Of a DNA stretch of 64,000 nt, positions 17,027 to 27,362 are shown piece after piece (within the stretch, counting starts at the first letter, position 1; every line of letters starts with the position of its first letter). The translations under genes were made by a program, and so were the position numbers. This stretch comes from Sphingomonas faeni (GTDB taxonomy: Bacteria; Pseudomonadota; Alphaproteobacteria; Sphingomonadales; Sphingomonadaceae): assembly GCF_024273235.1 (NCBI RefSeq), contig NZ_JANBVH010000020.1:26925-90924 (forward strand). The letters are read 5' to 3'. The notes beneath the pieces are model-generated. The model was not told the DNA's origin. It saw only the letters and a list, made by a program, of their open reading frames with translations, and did not search any database.

Positions 17027-17762
17027 GACGCGGTAGATGGGGGCTCTTCCGATCGTTCCTATGACACCGCAAGGCTATGAGACACCGCGAACGTCGCGTC
17101 ATTCATTCGCGCTGGCCAAACGACCGCGATGCGTTCGAGGCCATGTCTGCATGCCCCGCGCAGGTAGGTTGGCCCCGAAGGCCCCATATCCTCAGCATTC
17201 GAAGGCGACACCGCCGAACGATCCATTGTGTCCGCTACGCGTTGTGCGACCGTATCCCTTTCCACGGACCGCTTCCCGCCTTCTAGCTTCTCAATGATGC
17301 TTGAACGAAAGGCCGCTTATTGAGTAGCGCGTCAGCCGGAAGGACGACCGAGAAGGAGGCGCGTTGCGGACCGTCCGTTTCGATCAGCCCGAACGGCAGC
17401 TTTCGCCTCAATCTGCCGTTCACCGGGGTGGCGCTGAACGACAGACTCTGGTCGGCTCGTGTCTGGCAGCTTCCCGGCAGCAGAGACCCAATTTCGGCCG
17501 TTCACCACTGTTTGAGCGTGTCCCGAAACCAGCCATTGGTTCAGGTGCGATGTTGCAGTTGGTATTGGCCGTTTAAGGTCTGACTGCTCTTGGTCGATCC
17601 GGCTGCGATTTCAGACGGCCTGCCATTACCTCGCTACGACGCTGGTCCAGCTGGGACTGCTCTCGGCAAGTACTTGGAATGGCTACCGGGTAGGCCTGCC
17701 TGCGGAACATCAGCGCCAGCTACTGGTGCTGAACCTGGCGGAACAGGACCAGCAGCGGTACA
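17027..17762. other. 736-base gap with no recognisable gene
   Basis: The stretch lies between the SirB1 gene start and the end of the AddA-like gene. The open frames here are short and have no family resemblance. The sequence looks like eroded intergenic DNA at an insertion junction. No RNA gene, repeat pair or attachment-site copy of the tRNA-Leu 3' end was spotted by eye. Confidence 0.5.
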
Positions 17763-20700
17763 TCAGGCGTCAATCGCCTGCGGCGTCGGCGTGACGGCGA
17801 CAACGGTGCCACTCGTCATCAGAACAATGAGGCCGCGAGTGGCTCCTGTCACGTCGAGATAGGCTCGGACCTGCGCGCGGTAGTGCTTGAGCGTCTGGGC
17901 GTCGGGCGCCACGTCAGTCTTCCAGTCCACCACCACCAGCGGCCGGCCCTGGGCATCGACGGCGAGCGCATCTGCGACGCCAGAGGTGGCCAGAAGCTCA
18001 CGCCCGTTGGCGGCCATAGCATAGACCGGCAATTCGGCGAGGAGCCCGGGCCGAAGCTGCACCACCTCGTCGATGGCGAGTGTCCGCGCGACGCAGTCGG
18101 CGAGCTCCGGGGGCGAGAGACCAACCGACGCATCCGCGACCGGCTCCTTACCAAGCGCGCGGACCAGTTCCGCCGCGCGCGTCTCCAGCGCGGCGGGCTC
18201 CTCGGACAGCTCGCAGGTCAGCACCTCCTCCATTAGCTTGTGGAGGACGAGTCCACGCTCCCGCCCGCCCTGCACCGCGGGCGGCTCGGGCAGATCTGGC
18301 GGCGGCCCCGCCTCCCCGCCGGCCCATACGTCGGGCACCTCCTCGAGCACCACCGGTCCCGCCGGCGCCTCGTCGCGGCTCGGCGCAACCCACTTCAGGT
18401 GCACCTGGCGCTCGACGATGCCTGCCGCTTCGTCCGCGAAGACCTCGCGGGTCTGCGCGTTTCCCGCACCGATGGCAGCGATCTGCGGATCGTCGGGGTA
18501 TTGAGACGCATCAAAGGCTGGAAGCCCGTCTAAGAGCTTAACGAGGCCGATCCAAGACCTATTGGGCGGCGCCACGTCGAGGCGCGGCAGGATCAGCAGC
18601 TCACGCGCCCGCGTCGCCGCCACGTACCACAGACGGACGCGCTCGCGCTCCAGCTCCGCAGCCTCCGCCACACGGACCGCCTCGTAGCCAGACGGCGGCA
18701 TGCCGAGCACCGAGCAGTAGAACGCGCCGGTGTCGCGATCGACGATCTCGCTGCGCCCGGCCATCACCGCCGTCATCGTGTTGACGGGGATCACGACCGG
18801 CCACTCGAGGCCCTTGGCCGCATGCATCGTGAAGAGGGCGACAGCCTCCTCCTGCGCATCGGGGCGTCCCTCGACCGCGCGCGTCTCGTCCCGCCACGCG
18901 GCCGCCATCGCCTCGGCGAAAGCGCGCAGGCCTCGCACCGAGTAACCCGTCGCCAGGCTGAGATAGAGGTCGACGTTGGCGAGCGCCCGCTCCGCCTGGC
19001 GCCCATGGCGGCCAAGGAGGATCGGACGCACGCGAAGAAGCTCCACCGCCTGGGACAGCAGGTCGTGCGGCGTCGTCGAGTTCACACGACGCTGCAGTGA
19101 CTGCAGCCGCCCGATCACGTCGCGGGCCAGCTCGTGGGCGATCGTCTCGGGATCCACGTTCAGGTCCAGCCGCGGGATGCGGTTCTCGGCACCTTCGGCG
19201 CGGGGAAGCCCGCCGACAATGTCCAGCAGCTCCTCCTCCGTCAGTCCGACTAGCGGTCCGCGCAGCAAGGCGCCCAGGGCCAGCGTGTCGCGCCGGTCGG
19301 CGAGGACGCGGGTCAGCGCGATTAGATCCTGCACCTCCTGCCGGCGGAACAGTCCCTTGCCGGCCTGGGTGGCCACCGGGACGCCATGCCGCTCGAGCGC
19401 CTCCTCGTATCGCCACAGGTCCTTGCCCGTGGGCGCCAGCAGCGCGATGTCCCCGGGCTGGCACGGGCGCGGGGCTCCGGCCTTGCGGTCCATAACCATG
19501 TGGCTGCCGATGAGGCGCGCGCAGAGGTCGGCGACCGCCTCGGCCTCGGCGTCCCGCTGGCGTTCGACGTTGGCGGCACCGTTCTCGTCGGCGGCTGCGA
19601 CCTCAAGCGCGGCGACGCAGACGCCTTCTGCAGGATCGTCGTGGAACGGGTCTAGCGCGGTGAAGCCGGGCTGGCCATCGCTCGACAACAGCGCCTCGAA
19701 CCGTTCGTTCACGAACGTCAGGATCGAGCCGCACGAGCGGAAGTTCGTCGAGATGGACATCATACCCTCGGCGTCCTGGACCGAGAAGGAGTCGCGCGCC
19801 CGGACATAGGCGCCAACGTCGGCGCCGCGGAAGCGGTAGATCGCCTGCTTGGGATCGCCCACCAGGAACAGCGCGCCCGGGCGGATGCGGAATGCGGCCC
19901 AGTCGGAGGGGTCCTCCCCCGGATCGCCGCACAGGCGCCAGAGGATCTCGGACTGGAGGGGATCGGTGTCCTGGAACTCGTCCACCAGTACACGCTGGTA
20001 GCGCCCTCCGAGCGCCAGACGCACCGCGTCATGGTCGCGCAGCATGTCGCGGGCCGCATTGATGAGGTCGTCGAAGTCGAGCTGCGCGCTCGCGCGCTTG
20101 TAGGTCGCGAACTCCTCGAGAATCGGACGCGCCTCGGCGACGAGGGCGGCGAGCACATGGCCTGCGGCCGCCTGAAGTATGCCGTTCCATGCCGCGCCGC
20201 AGGCCTCGTACAGCTCCTTCGCCCGGTCGGAGAGCTGGTTGCCCTCCGCGGTCGAACGGCCGGCCGCCTTGGCCGCAGCGCCCCACTTGCCCTTGCGGTT
20301 GTAGGTCAGGAAGCCACCGCCCTTCTTGCAGAGCTCGGGATGCGGGCGGGTAACAAGGAGACCGACCAAACCGGCCGCGGTGACCGCAACGGCGTTGGCC
20401 GGCAGCGCCGCCGCCATGGCCGACATCTGCTGTGCGATGACCTCAGTCTCCGGCTCGATAGCGGGCGCCCTTCCCATGAACGCCGAAAGCTGCGCTGCGG
20501 CATCGCGGAACGCCTGCAGATGCCCGGCCAGCGGTGCGGTCGGCGGGGCGATCAGGTCGCGCCTCCCGCGCATTGCGCTCGCGATGGTGTTGACCAGCTC
20601 GACCGTCGCGCGGTCCGTGTGCAGCACCATCTCAGCGAGAATGCCGCCCTGCCCCGCCGAGAGGCGATCGCGCAGGTGGGTCTCGACGATCTCGCCGAAG

Positions 20701-21155
20701 ACGAGGTCCGCCTGGGCGCGGTCCATGACGGTGGCGCCGGGATCGATGTCAGCCTCGACCGGATAGGGCTTGATCAGCCGCTGGCAGAAGCCGTGGATCG
20801 TCGAGCATGTGATCTCGTCGATCGACGCCACCGCCGCCGCGAGATTGGCGCGCTGTCCATCCGAGAGGCCATCAGGGAGACCAACGCGGAGTTCGGGCGC
20901 GATCCGGCCTTCGGCCAGCTCCTCCACGAACTCGCGCACCCGGGAGAGCAGCTCGCTGGCGGCCAGCTCGGTGAAGGTGACCGCGGCGATCGCCTGGGGC
21001 GCCACGCCCTCGGCGAGCATGAGGGCGACACGCCCAGCCATCACCGCCGTCTTGCCGGAGCCAGCGCCGGCCTCGACGAGGATGGAGCGGTCGTGCCGGC
21101 CGATCGCGTCTCGACGCGCGCCGTCGTCCTTCAGGATTTTGATCTCAGTCATCAT
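17763..21155 (-). CDS. AddA/RecB-like UvrD helicase with C-terminal nuclease
   Basis: The 1130-residue protein is a superfamily 1A helicase. Walker A is AGAGSGKT at residues 29-36 and motif II is VLVDEFQDTDPLQSEILW near residue 390. IYRFRGADVGAYVRARD and ISTNFRS are followed by the 2A/2B region (FTMHAAKGLEWPVVIPV and LWYVAATRARELLILPRL). The C-terminus carries a RecB-type PD-(D/E)XK domain with DALAVDAQGRPLVVVDWKTD near residue 1075. The architecture matches AddA/RecB double-strand-break resection enzymes. It overlaps the AddB-like gene by 4 bases. A second copy of recombination machinery beside a defence-type WYL regulator suggests a defence role rather than housekeeping repair. Confidence 0.88.
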   Translation of the reverse strand: MMTEIKILKDDGARRDAIGRHDRSILVEAGAGSGKTAVMAGRVALMLAEGVAPQAIAAVTFTELAASELLSRVREFVEELAEGRIAPELRVGLPDGLSDGQRANLAAAVASIDEITCSTIHGFCQRLIKPYPVEADIDPGATVMDRAQADLVFGEIVETHLRDRLSAGQGGILAEMVLHTDRATVELVNTIASAMRGRRDLIAPPTAPLAGHLQAFRDAAAQLSAFMGRAPAIEPETEVIAQQMSAMAAALPANAVAVTAAGLVGLLVTRPHPELCKKGGGFLTYNRKGKWGAAAKAAGRSTAEGNQLSDRAKELYEACGAAWNGILQAAAGHVLAALVAEARPILEEFATYKRASAQLDFDDLINAARDMLRDHDAVRLALGGRYQRVLVDEFQDTDPLQSEILWRLCGDPGEDPSDWAAFRIRPGALFLVGDPKQAIYRFRGADVGAYVRARDSFSVQDAEGMMSISTNFRSCGSILTFVNERFEALLSSDGQPGFTALDPFHDDPAEGVCVAALEVAAADENGAANVERQRDAEAEAVADLCARLIGSHMVMDRKAGAPRPCQPGDIALLAPTGKDLWRYEEALERHGVPVATQAGKGLFRRQEVQDLIALTRVLADRRDTLALGALLRGPLVGLTEEELLDIVGGLPRAEGAENRIPRLDLNVDPETIAHELARDVIGRLQSLQRRVNSTTPHDLLSQAVELLRVRPILLGRHGRQAERALANVDLYLSLATGYSVRGLRAFAEAMAAAWRDETRAVEGRPDAQEEAVALFTMHAAKGLEWPVVIPVNTMTAVMAGRSEIVDRDTGAFYCSVLGMPPSGYEAVRVAEAAELERERVRLWYVAATRARELLILPRLDVAPPNRSWIGLVKLLDGLPAFDASQYPDDPQIAAIGAGNAQTREVFADEAAGIVERQVHLKWVAPSRDEAPAGPVVLEEVPDVWAGGEAGPPPDLPEPPAVQGGRERGLVLHKLMEEVLTCELSEEPAALETRAAELVRALGKEPVADASVGLSPPELADCVARTLAIDEVVQLRPGLLAELPVYAMAANGRELLATSGVADALAVDAQGRPLVVVDWKTDVAPDAQTLKHYRAQVRAYLDVTGATRGLIVLMTSGTVVAVTPTPQAIDA

Positions 21156-23800
21156 TCGGCCTCCCAGACGAGAGTCGCATCGCCAAGGCGCTCGGCGACC
21201 GCGGTCTTCTTACGCTTGCAGTAGGTGGCGCCGGCGTTGGCCGGCAGGGCGAAGGCGAGGTCGTCGTAGTCCCCGCCGGTATCCGGACCGGGCAGTGCCG
21301 CGCCAGCGGCGAGCGACGCGCGGGCCGCCTGCAAATATCCGGTCAGCTCGTCCAGCGTGCCCCCCGGGTCGTCGAGCCGGAGATCGATCGGTTCGCGCGG
21401 ATAGAGCAGCGACGCGGTGATCTCGACGCCGTCGCCGAGGAGCTGCCTGACGGCGAAGGCGTAGAGGCAGCGCTGCAGCTCCGCCCCGCCCTTCAAGCGG
21501 ATCGCGTCCCGCGGCGCCTTGCCCGTCTTGTAGTCGCGCACGAGGGCGCTTCCCCCGCCAGCGGCGACGTCGAGGCGGTCGATGTAGCCCCTGATGGCGA
21601 AACCCGTCCCCGGGATCACAACCGGCGTCTCCGCATTCCACGGAATCGCCGCCTCGGACCGAGGCTCACATCCACCGAACGGCACCTCGCCGTACGACTG
21701 GGTACCCGGCGCAGGCGCGTCGCCATAGGTGAGCGCGGCGGACGAGAGCCGGCGCGCATCGTCGAGCGTCCGCTCCCAGATGGCATGCGGCGGCACCGGC
21801 TGCCGGCTCTCCCATTCGGCGGCGACAGCCGCGGCGGCGGCGGCCACCGCGGTCGAGACAGCCCCAGGTTCCGCGGCGGCGAGGCCGCCGACGGCCTCGA
21901 GCTCGTGCAGCGTGCGGTCGAGGACGGCATGAACGAGGTTTCCGGTCTGGAGGGCGTCGAGAACCAGCGGCTCGTCGCTGCTCTGCGGCTCGTTCCAGCC
22001 GAAGGCGTACTGCCAGACGAACCCGAGCGGGCTGCGGAGCAGTGTCTTCAGCGAACTCGCCGACTGCACGCGGCCGAGCGCCTCGACCAGCACCGGGTGA
22101 TCGGCGCGCACAAGCCCGTCATGCGCGGTAACCGCCTCCTGCCGCCAGTGGTACCAGCAACCCAGCGCAGATGCCGCCTGGGGCACCCCGGAGAACTCGC
22201 CCGGCCGAGCCGTGAGGCGGTCAGATTCGCTGAACGCGTGGGCCGGGACGGCATTGCGGCGCAGATACGTCTCGTCGTCAAGGCCCGCCAGAAGCGGGCT
22301 GCGGCCCAGCAGGCGGCCCTCGCTGTCACGCCGGGCACGCGAGATCACTACCTGCGCACCCGTGGTCGCGAGCACGGTCTCGAAGTCGCGCCGGTCAGCA
22401 AGGGCGACGGGCAGCGGGTCGAGCTCGGACGTAAGGATCACGTGGTCGGGGATGAGGCGATCCTCGGAGATCGCGCGCGGCCACCGCGAGGAATTGAGGC
22501 CGACGAGCCGGACGTGTGCGCGCGGCGACGCAGCGAGTGCGCTCGCGGGCATCCACGCCACCGACACGCTCGCCTCGAGCCCGTCGTCTTGACGAAGCGA
22601 CTCTAGGGTCGCATCGATCGACGCAGCGGGTCCCGCGAGCAGCGCCTTGCGCCAGATCGTGCGGGCGCGACCGGTCAGGAGCGCCTCGCCGATGGCCTGC
22701 GCCTCACTGGTCCCTCCGGCCAGGATGCCGACCACGTCGCGCAGCTCCTGGGTGTGGTCCACGGCGTCCGGCCAGTCGGCCGCACCAAGCCGGCCGAGCA
22801 AACGATCCCAGGCCGCCTGTGTCGAGAGCGGCGCGTCCGTGGGCAGCACGCGGAGCCAGCCGTCGGGCAGAGACACGAGCGGCCGACTGTCGCGGCACAG
22901 CGATGCTAGGCGCCGAAGGCGGGTCTGCGAAATGCCACGCACCAGGATGTCGGCCAGCGCCGCCGCCGCCTGCCCGTCGCGGGTGGTGACGGTGCGGACG
23001 CCGTGCACGAAGTGAATCTCGATGTTCGCGTCAGCCCGCAGCGCAAAGAAGTGATCGTCGTGGTCCGCCGGCGAAGCCGTGGCGATGGCAATGTCGGAGG
23101 GCGCCACGCCCGACGCCAGTAGCCCGCGCGCCCAGCGCATGGCCTCGACGGCTTCGTGGTAGGCGGTGGCGGCGCTCACGACCGTGATCGTCGGCGCGGT
23201 CGGCCCTGAGGCTTCGACCTCAGTCTCGCCGCTCAGCCACGCGGGTACAGCGCGCGGCCCTGCCTCCCACCGCACCGAGACATTCGCAGCGAGAAGGTGC
23301 ACCAGCGGCCGCCAGCACGGCGCCAGCTCAGTGATGCTGGAGATGCGGATCGGGCCAAGGACGGCCGCAGCGTACGCGATGCGCGCCGACGCAGCCGCCA
23401 CGATGTCGCACGGGCGCAGCATACCGGCGGGGAGACTGGCAAGGATCGCCGCCTCCAGCTTCGCCACGGCGTCGATCCGCGGATCGTCGCCAGCGCGTGC
23501 CGACAGGTCGATCCCCGCGCGCCAGACCTTGTGAAGGGTGTCGGCGGCGGCGCCGACCATGCCCGGCAGTCCCTTGATGCCCTCCAGCTCGCCCATGTTG
23601 GTCGCCGGCATCACCGACTGGATCGTCTCGCGCAGCGCCTCGTCGTCGATCAACCGGACGAAGCCGCCGGCGAGACGCACTGCCGCCTGCTCGAAGGTCA
23701 TGATCTGAAGACCGTGGTGTCCGTCGCGGGCGGCGGCAAGACGCGCCTCGCGCATCGCGTTCCGACCATGGACGATGAGAGTGGATCGGATCGCCTGCAT
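21152..23800 (-). CDS. AddB-like PD-(D/E)XK nuclease protein
   Basis: The 882-residue protein resembles AddB: an inactivated helicase-like N-terminal part with no Walker A (LIVHGRNAMREAR at that place), then a C-terminal RecB-type nuclease. The nuclease has GYIDRLDV followed by ALVRDYKTGKAPRD and QRCLYAFAVRQLL near residues 735-790. The four-cysteine Fe-S staple of Bacillus AddB is not evident, as only one Cys occurs near the C-terminus (ATYCKRKK). It is translated just upstream of the AddA-like protein with an ATGA overlap, so the two likely form a complex. It is divergent from the WYL regulator, whose start is 128 bases away. Confidence 0.82.
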   Translation of the reverse strand: MQAIRSTLIVHGRNAMREARLAAARDGHHGLQIMTFEQAAVRLAGGFVRLIDDEALRETIQSVMPATNMGELEGIKGLPGMVGAAADTLHKVWRAGIDLSARAGDDPRIDAVAKLEAAILASLPAGMLRPCDIVAAASARIAYAAAVLGPIRISSITELAPCWRPLVHLLAANVSVRWEAGPRAVPAWLSGETEVEASGPTAPTITVVSAATAYHEAVEAMRWARGLLASGVAPSDIAIATASPADHDDHFFALRADANIEIHFVHGVRTVTTRDGQAAAALADILVRGISQTRLRRLASLCRDSRPLVSLPDGWLRVLPTDAPLSTQAAWDRLLGRLGAADWPDAVDHTQELRDVVGILAGGTSEAQAIGEALLTGRARTIWRKALLAGPAASIDATLESLRQDDGLEASVSVAWMPASALAASPRAHVRLVGLNSSRWPRAISEDRLIPDHVILTSELDPLPVALADRRDFETVLATTGAQVVISRARRDSEGRLLGRSPLLAGLDDETYLRRNAVPAHAFSESDRLTARPGEFSGVPQAASALGCWYHWRQEAVTAHDGLVRADHPVLVEALGRVQSASSLKTLLRSPLGFVWQYAFGWNEPQSSDEPLVLDALQTGNLVHAVLDRTLHELEAVGGLAAAEPGAVSTAVAAAAAAVAAEWESRQPVPPHAIWERTLDDARRLSSAALTYGDAPAPGTQSYGEVPFGGCEPRSEAAIPWNAETPVVIPGTGFAIRGYIDRLDVAAGGGSALVRDYKTGKAPRDAIRLKGGAELQRCLYAFAVRQLLGDGVEITASLLYPREPIDLRLDDPGGTLDELTGYLQAARASLAAGAALPGPDTGGDYDDLAFALPANAGATYCKRKKTAVAERLGDATLVWEAE

Positions 23801-23928
23801 TCCCCTGTTCCTCCTGAAACTGTCCTCGACACCATTGACGCTGACTCGTGATGGGGATACTATATATTCAGATATTTATAGTATGTCCATATACTTTGTA
23901 TACCCATCAGCTGACTTGGAGTGCGTGC
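23801..23928. promoter_or_regulatory. AT-rich divergent promoter/operator of the WYL gene and AddBA-like pair
   Basis: The stretch around 23855-23905 is strikingly AT-rich against a GC-rich background. It holds a perfect dyad, ATACTATA (23857-23864) and TATAGTAT (23877-23884). A second set of GTAT/ATAC half-sites follows (GTATGTCCATATAC 23881-23894 and GTATAC 23898-23903). BrxR/CapW-type WYL repressors bind inverted repeats in their own promoters, so this is the expected operator. It lies between two divergent start codons and could control both sides. Confidence 0.6.
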
Positions 23929-24816
23929 GTGACGGATGAGGAGACCGGAACGCTCAAGTGGGGCGTGGAGCGCAGGCTCGAGTTTATCGAGTTCAGGCTG
24001 TTCTGGGAGGGTGGCGTGAACCGCGCAGACATCATTGGCCTGTTTGGGGTCTCGGTGCCTCAGGCCTCGAAGGATCTCACCCTATACCAGGAGCGCGCGC
24101 CGGGGAACGCAGTCTACGACAAACGTGCCAAGCGGTACGTCGCCGGTGATGGCTTCGCGCCGGTCTTCCTGAAGCCCGACCCCGCCGCCTATCTCTCGCG
24201 ACTGCGCTCGCTCTCCGAAGGGCTGACCGAACCGGGGGAATCGTGGATCTCAGATCCCCCGGCGGTCGACATAGCGGTGACGCCGCGCCGGCGCGTGGAG
24301 AGCGACACCCTGCGGGCGGTGCTCGACGCGATACGCGACAGCCGATCGATCGAGGTCCATTACCAGTCGATGAGCCGCGACCGCGCTGCGCCGACATGGC
24401 GGCGCATGACGCCCCATGCCCTCGGCTACGACGGCTTCCGTTGGCACGCCCGCGCCTTCTGCCACGTGGAGGGACGGTTCAAGGACTTCCTCCTGCCCCG
24501 CATTCTGGGGGAGCGTGCGCCCGGGGACCCCGGCGCCACCGGGGCCGACGACCGGCAGTGGAACGAGACGTTCGATGTCGTCATCGGACCGCATCCCGAC
24601 CTCACCATCAGCCAGAAGGAGGTCGTCGCGAAGGATTTCGGCATGCGCGACGGCAAGGCCGTCCTCAGGGTTCGCTACGCGATGCTGTTCTACGTGCTGA
24701 AGCGGCTCGGCCTGCTCGAGGACGCGACCAAGCTCAGCCCCCGCTCCCAGCACATCGTCGACCTGAACCGACCAACCACCTTGGCCGCGCTGGAGCGCGC
24801 CGACTTCAAGCTCTAA
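23929..24816 (+). CDS. WYL-domain transcriptional regulator, BrxR/CapW-like
   Basis: The 295-residue protein has an N-terminal winged helix-turn-helix (KWGVERRLEFIEFRLFWEG and VNRADIIGLFGVSVPQASKD, then LYQERAPGNAVYDKRAKRYV). A WYL domain follows (RSIEVHYQSMSRDRAAPTWR, then ALGYDGFRWHARAFCH) and a C-terminal WCX-like domain. The N-terminal pattern is close to that of BrxR/CapW, repressors of BREX, CBASS and other phage-defence loci, which probably sense a nucleic-acid or nucleotide ligand. I place the start at GTG 23929 because GGAG lies at 23918-23921 and the helix-turn-helix begins soon after. The frame also opens upstream from 23848 into the AT-rich operator. Confidence 0.85.
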   Translation: MTDEETGTLKWGVERRLEFIEFRLFWEGGVNRADIIGLFGVSVPQASKDLTLYQERAPGNAVYDKRAKRYVAGDGFAPVFLKPDPAAYLSRLRSLSEGLTEPGESWISDPPAVDIAVTPRRRVESDTLRAVLDAIRDSRSIEVHYQSMSRDRAAPTWRRMTPHALGYDGFRWHARAFCHVEGRFKDFLLPRILGERAPGDPGATGADDRQWNETFDVVIGPHPDLTISQKEVVAKDFGMRDGKAVLRVRYAMLFYVLKRLGLLEDATKLSPRSQHIVDLNRPTTLAALERADFKL

Positions 24817-24937
24817 CCTCAGCGGGCCGCAGGCTGTTGAGCGTTGGCCTGTGGATCGGCGTGGAAAAAGGACCCCGGTAGCGGGGTGATCGGCGTCGAA
24901 AAAGGACCCCTCATTCCGTTGGTCTAAGGCTGTCCGC

Positions 24938-26476
24938 TTGGCAGATGTCAGGCGGCGAGATCGGGATGTGGTATTGGAGACGGTATTGAGGATCCGGCGC
25001 GAGCACGCGTCGGGCAAAGCCATCAAGGCGATAATGCGAGACCTGCATTTGTCACGCGGTGTCGTGCGCAGGGCGATCCGGGCGCCGGAGGCGGACACCA
25101 AGTACCGGCGAGAAGTACAGCCGTTGCCAAAATTGGGGCCGTTTCAGATGCGGCTCGATGCGCTGTTGGAAGAGGATGAGGCACGACCGCGGCGCGAGAA
25201 GCTGCGCATTACGCGTGTCCACGATCTGCTGCTGCGCGAGGGGTTCGACGGCTCGTACGATGCGGTGCGCCGCTACGCTACCCGCTGGCGGCAGGCTCGG
25301 CGTCGCGACGTAATGGACGCGCCAGCGTTCATCCCGCTGCTGTTCCGGCCGGGCGAGGCCTACCAGTTCGACTGGAGCCACGAAGACGTCGAGATCGCGG
25401 GCAAGCCGATGCGGGTGAAGGTTGCGCATGTGCGGCTGTGCGCATCGCGGGTGATGTACGTGCGAGCCTATCCGCGCGAGACGCAGGAGATGCTGTTCGA
25501 CGCCCATGCGCGGGCATTCGCCTTCTTCGGTGGCGTGCCGACGCGGGGCATCTACGACAACATGAAGACTGCCGTGACGAGCGTGTTCACAGGCAAGGAA
25601 CGGGTTTTCAACCGGCGTTTTCTGGTCATGGCGAACCACTACATGGTCGAGCCGACCGCATGCTCGCCGGCAGCCGGCTGGGAGAAAGGCCAGGTCGAAA
25701 ACCAGGTCCAGACGGCACGCGGTCGGTTCTTCCAACCGCGCCTGCGCTTTGTCAGCCTCCAGGAGCTGAACGGCTGGCTGGAGGCGGAATGTTGCCGCTG
25801 GGCCGACCTGCACCAGCACCCTGAGCAGAAGGAACTGACGGTTGCCCAGGCATGGGCTGCCGAGCGCGGTGTGCTCCAGCCGGTCGCCGCGCCCTTCGAC
25901 GGGTTCTACGAGAGCGAGCATGCGGTGAGCGGCACGTGCCTGATAAGCTTCGACCGCAACCGCCATTCCGTCTCGGCCAAAGCAGTGCGGCGCACGGTCC
26001 AGGTGCGTGCCTATGCTACCCGCATCGTCGTGCGCCTCGGCGATGAGGTACTCGCCGACCATCCTCGGTTCTTTGGTCGCGACCGCACCATCTACGACCC
26101 GTGGCACTATCTGCCGGTGCTCGTGACCAAGCCCGGCGCCTTGCGTAACGGCGCGCCATTCCAGGACTGGGAGTTGCCGCCTGCGCTGTCACGACTGCGG
26201 CGCAAGCTCGGCGCTGGCGATGATGCAGACCGGCGGTTCGTGCGCGTGCTTGCCGCGGTGCTCGACGACGGGCTCGATCTCGTCGAGGCGGCCGTCCGTG
26301 AAGCATTGCTGGCCGGTATCACCAGCGACGACGTCATTCTCAACATCCTCGCCCGTCGGCGCGAGCCGCCACGACCGTTGGCCATCGCCACACCCGAGGA
26401 CCTGGCGCTGCGCCATCCACCTCGTGCCGACTGCGGTCGCTACGACAGCCTGCGAGGTTTCCATGCAGCGGCATGA
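24938..26476 (+). CDS. istA: IS21 transposase IstA
   Basis: The 512-residue transposase has an N-terminal helix-turn-helix ([22 protein letters not shown]). Its DDE integrase core begins with [16 protein letters not shown], continues with [14 protein letters not shown], and has the glutamate in [13 protein letters not shown]. The C-terminal domain is typical of IS21 IstA. IstA catalyses strand transfer together with the IstB ATPase. The last 14 bases overlap istB. Confidence 0.95.
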   Translation: MADVRRRDRDVVLETVLRIRREHASGKAIKAIMRDLHLSRGVVRRAIRAPEADTKYRREVQPLPKLGPFQMRLDALLEEDEARPRREKLRITRVHDLLLREGFDGSYDAVRRYATRWRQARRRDVMDAPAFIPLLFRPGEAYQFDWSHEDVEIAGKPMRVKVAHVRLCASRVMYVRAYPRETQEMLFDAHARAFAFFGGVPTRGIYDNMKTAVTSVFTGKERVFNRRFLVMANHYMVEPTACSPAAGWEKGQVENQVQTARGRFFQPRLRFVSLQELNGWLEAECCRWADLHQHPEQKELTVAQAWAAERGVLQPVAAPFDGFYESEHAVSGTCLISFDRNRHSVSAKAVRRTVQVRAYATRIVVRLGDEVLADHPRFFGRDRTIYDPWHYLPVLVTKPGALRNGAPFQDWELPPALSRLRRKLGAGDDADRRFVRVLAAVLDDGLDLVEAAVREALLAGITSDDVILNILARRREPPRPLAIATPEDLALRHPPRADCGRYDSLRGFHAAA

Positions 26477-27191
26477 GATGATGACGGCCATGGCCGAGTT
26501 AGGGCTCAAGGGCATGGCTGGTGCCTTCGACGAAGCGGTCACCACCGGCCTGCAGCGCAAGCGTATGACGATGGAAATCCTGACCGACCTGCTGCGGGCA
26601 GAGACGGCCCATCGCCATGCAGCGTCGGTCCGCTACCGGATGTCAGCCGCCAAGCTGCCGGCGGTGAAGGACCTCGACGCCTTCGTATTTGACGGCACGC
26701 CCATCAACGAAGGCCTGGTGCGCTCGCTGCACAGCGGCTCCTTCTTGGCCGGCCAGCGCAACATCGTGCTCGTCGGTGGTACGGGCACTGGCAAGACGCA
26801 CCTCGCCAGCGCCATTACCGCCAACGTCGTGCGAAACGGCGCCCGCGGCCGCTACTTCAACACGGTCGACCTGGTGAACCGGCTCGAGGAGGAAACTCGC
26901 CTCGGCAAGGCCGGCGCGCTTGCAGCTCAGCTGTCACGCCTTGAGGTCGTGGTGCTCGACGAGCTTGGTTATCTGCCGTTCGCCCGCTCGGGCGGCCAGC
27001 TGCTCTTCCACCTGGTCAGCAAGCTCTACGAGCGGACCTCGGTCATCGTCACTACGAACCTTGCCTTTGGCGAATGGCCGACTGTCTTCGGCGACCCCAA
27101 GATGACCACCGCGCTGCTCGACCGCATTACGCACCACTGCGACATCGTCGAAACCGGCAACGACAGCTGGCGCTTCAAGCACCGCAGCTAG
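26463..27191 (+). CDS. istB: IS21 helper ATPase IstB
   Basis: The 242-residue AAA+ ATPase has Walker [15 protein letters not shown], Walker [12 protein letters not shown] and the typical ending [31 protein letters not shown]. IstB acts as the target-selection and transposition helper, similar to DnaC-like loaders. I start it at ATG 26463 ([10 protein letters not shown]), inside the end of istA, the usual IS21 arrangement. The longer open frame from 26220 is antiparallel to family alignments. Confidence 0.95.
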   Translation: MQRHEMMTAMAELGLKGMAGAFDEAVTTGLQRKRMTMEILTDLLRAETAHRHAASVRYRMSAAKLPAVKDLDAFVFDGTPINEGLVRSLHSGSFLAGQRNIVLVGGTGTGKTHLASAITANVVRNGARGRYFNTVDLVNRLEEETRLGKAGALAAQLSRLEVVVLDELGYLPFARSGGQLLFHLVSKLYERTSVIVTTNLAFGEWPTVFGDPKMTTALLDRITHHCDIVETGNDSWRFKHRS

Positions 27192-27362
27192 CCCTCGGGA
27201 ACCCGACAGAGGAACGCTTCGCGCTGGTTACGCCTCCGGTCGGGCTACGCCCGCCCTACGCCGCAACCAGCGCGAACGGCGCGTCCGTTACCGTCACGCC
27301 GCCCAACGAAGGGGGTCTCTTTTGGACGCCGATAGGGGGTCCTTTTTGGACGCCGATTGACA

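Larger units (their letters stand above)
24850..27362 (+). mobile_element. IS21-family insertion sequence, complete
   Basis: The element is 2,513 bp. Its terminal inverted repeats begin TGTGGATCGGCGTGG on the left and, on the complementary strand, TGTCAATCGGCGTCC on the right. They agree at 23 of 27 positions up to AAAAAGGACCCC. Internal second copies of the motif (GATCGGCGTCGAAAAAGGAC at 24889 and a matching one on the right) give the multiple end repeats typical of IS21. An exact 8-bp target duplication CGTTGGCC flanks it (24842-24849 and 27363-27370). istA and istB are intact, so the copy is probably recent and active. Confidence 0.95.

Noticed and set aside
17763..21155. AddA-like gene as Gabija GajB
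   Set aside because: GajB is much shorter, lacks a C-terminal PD-(D/E)XK nuclease, and no GajA-type OLD/TOPRIM gene is adjacent; the partner is AddB-like.
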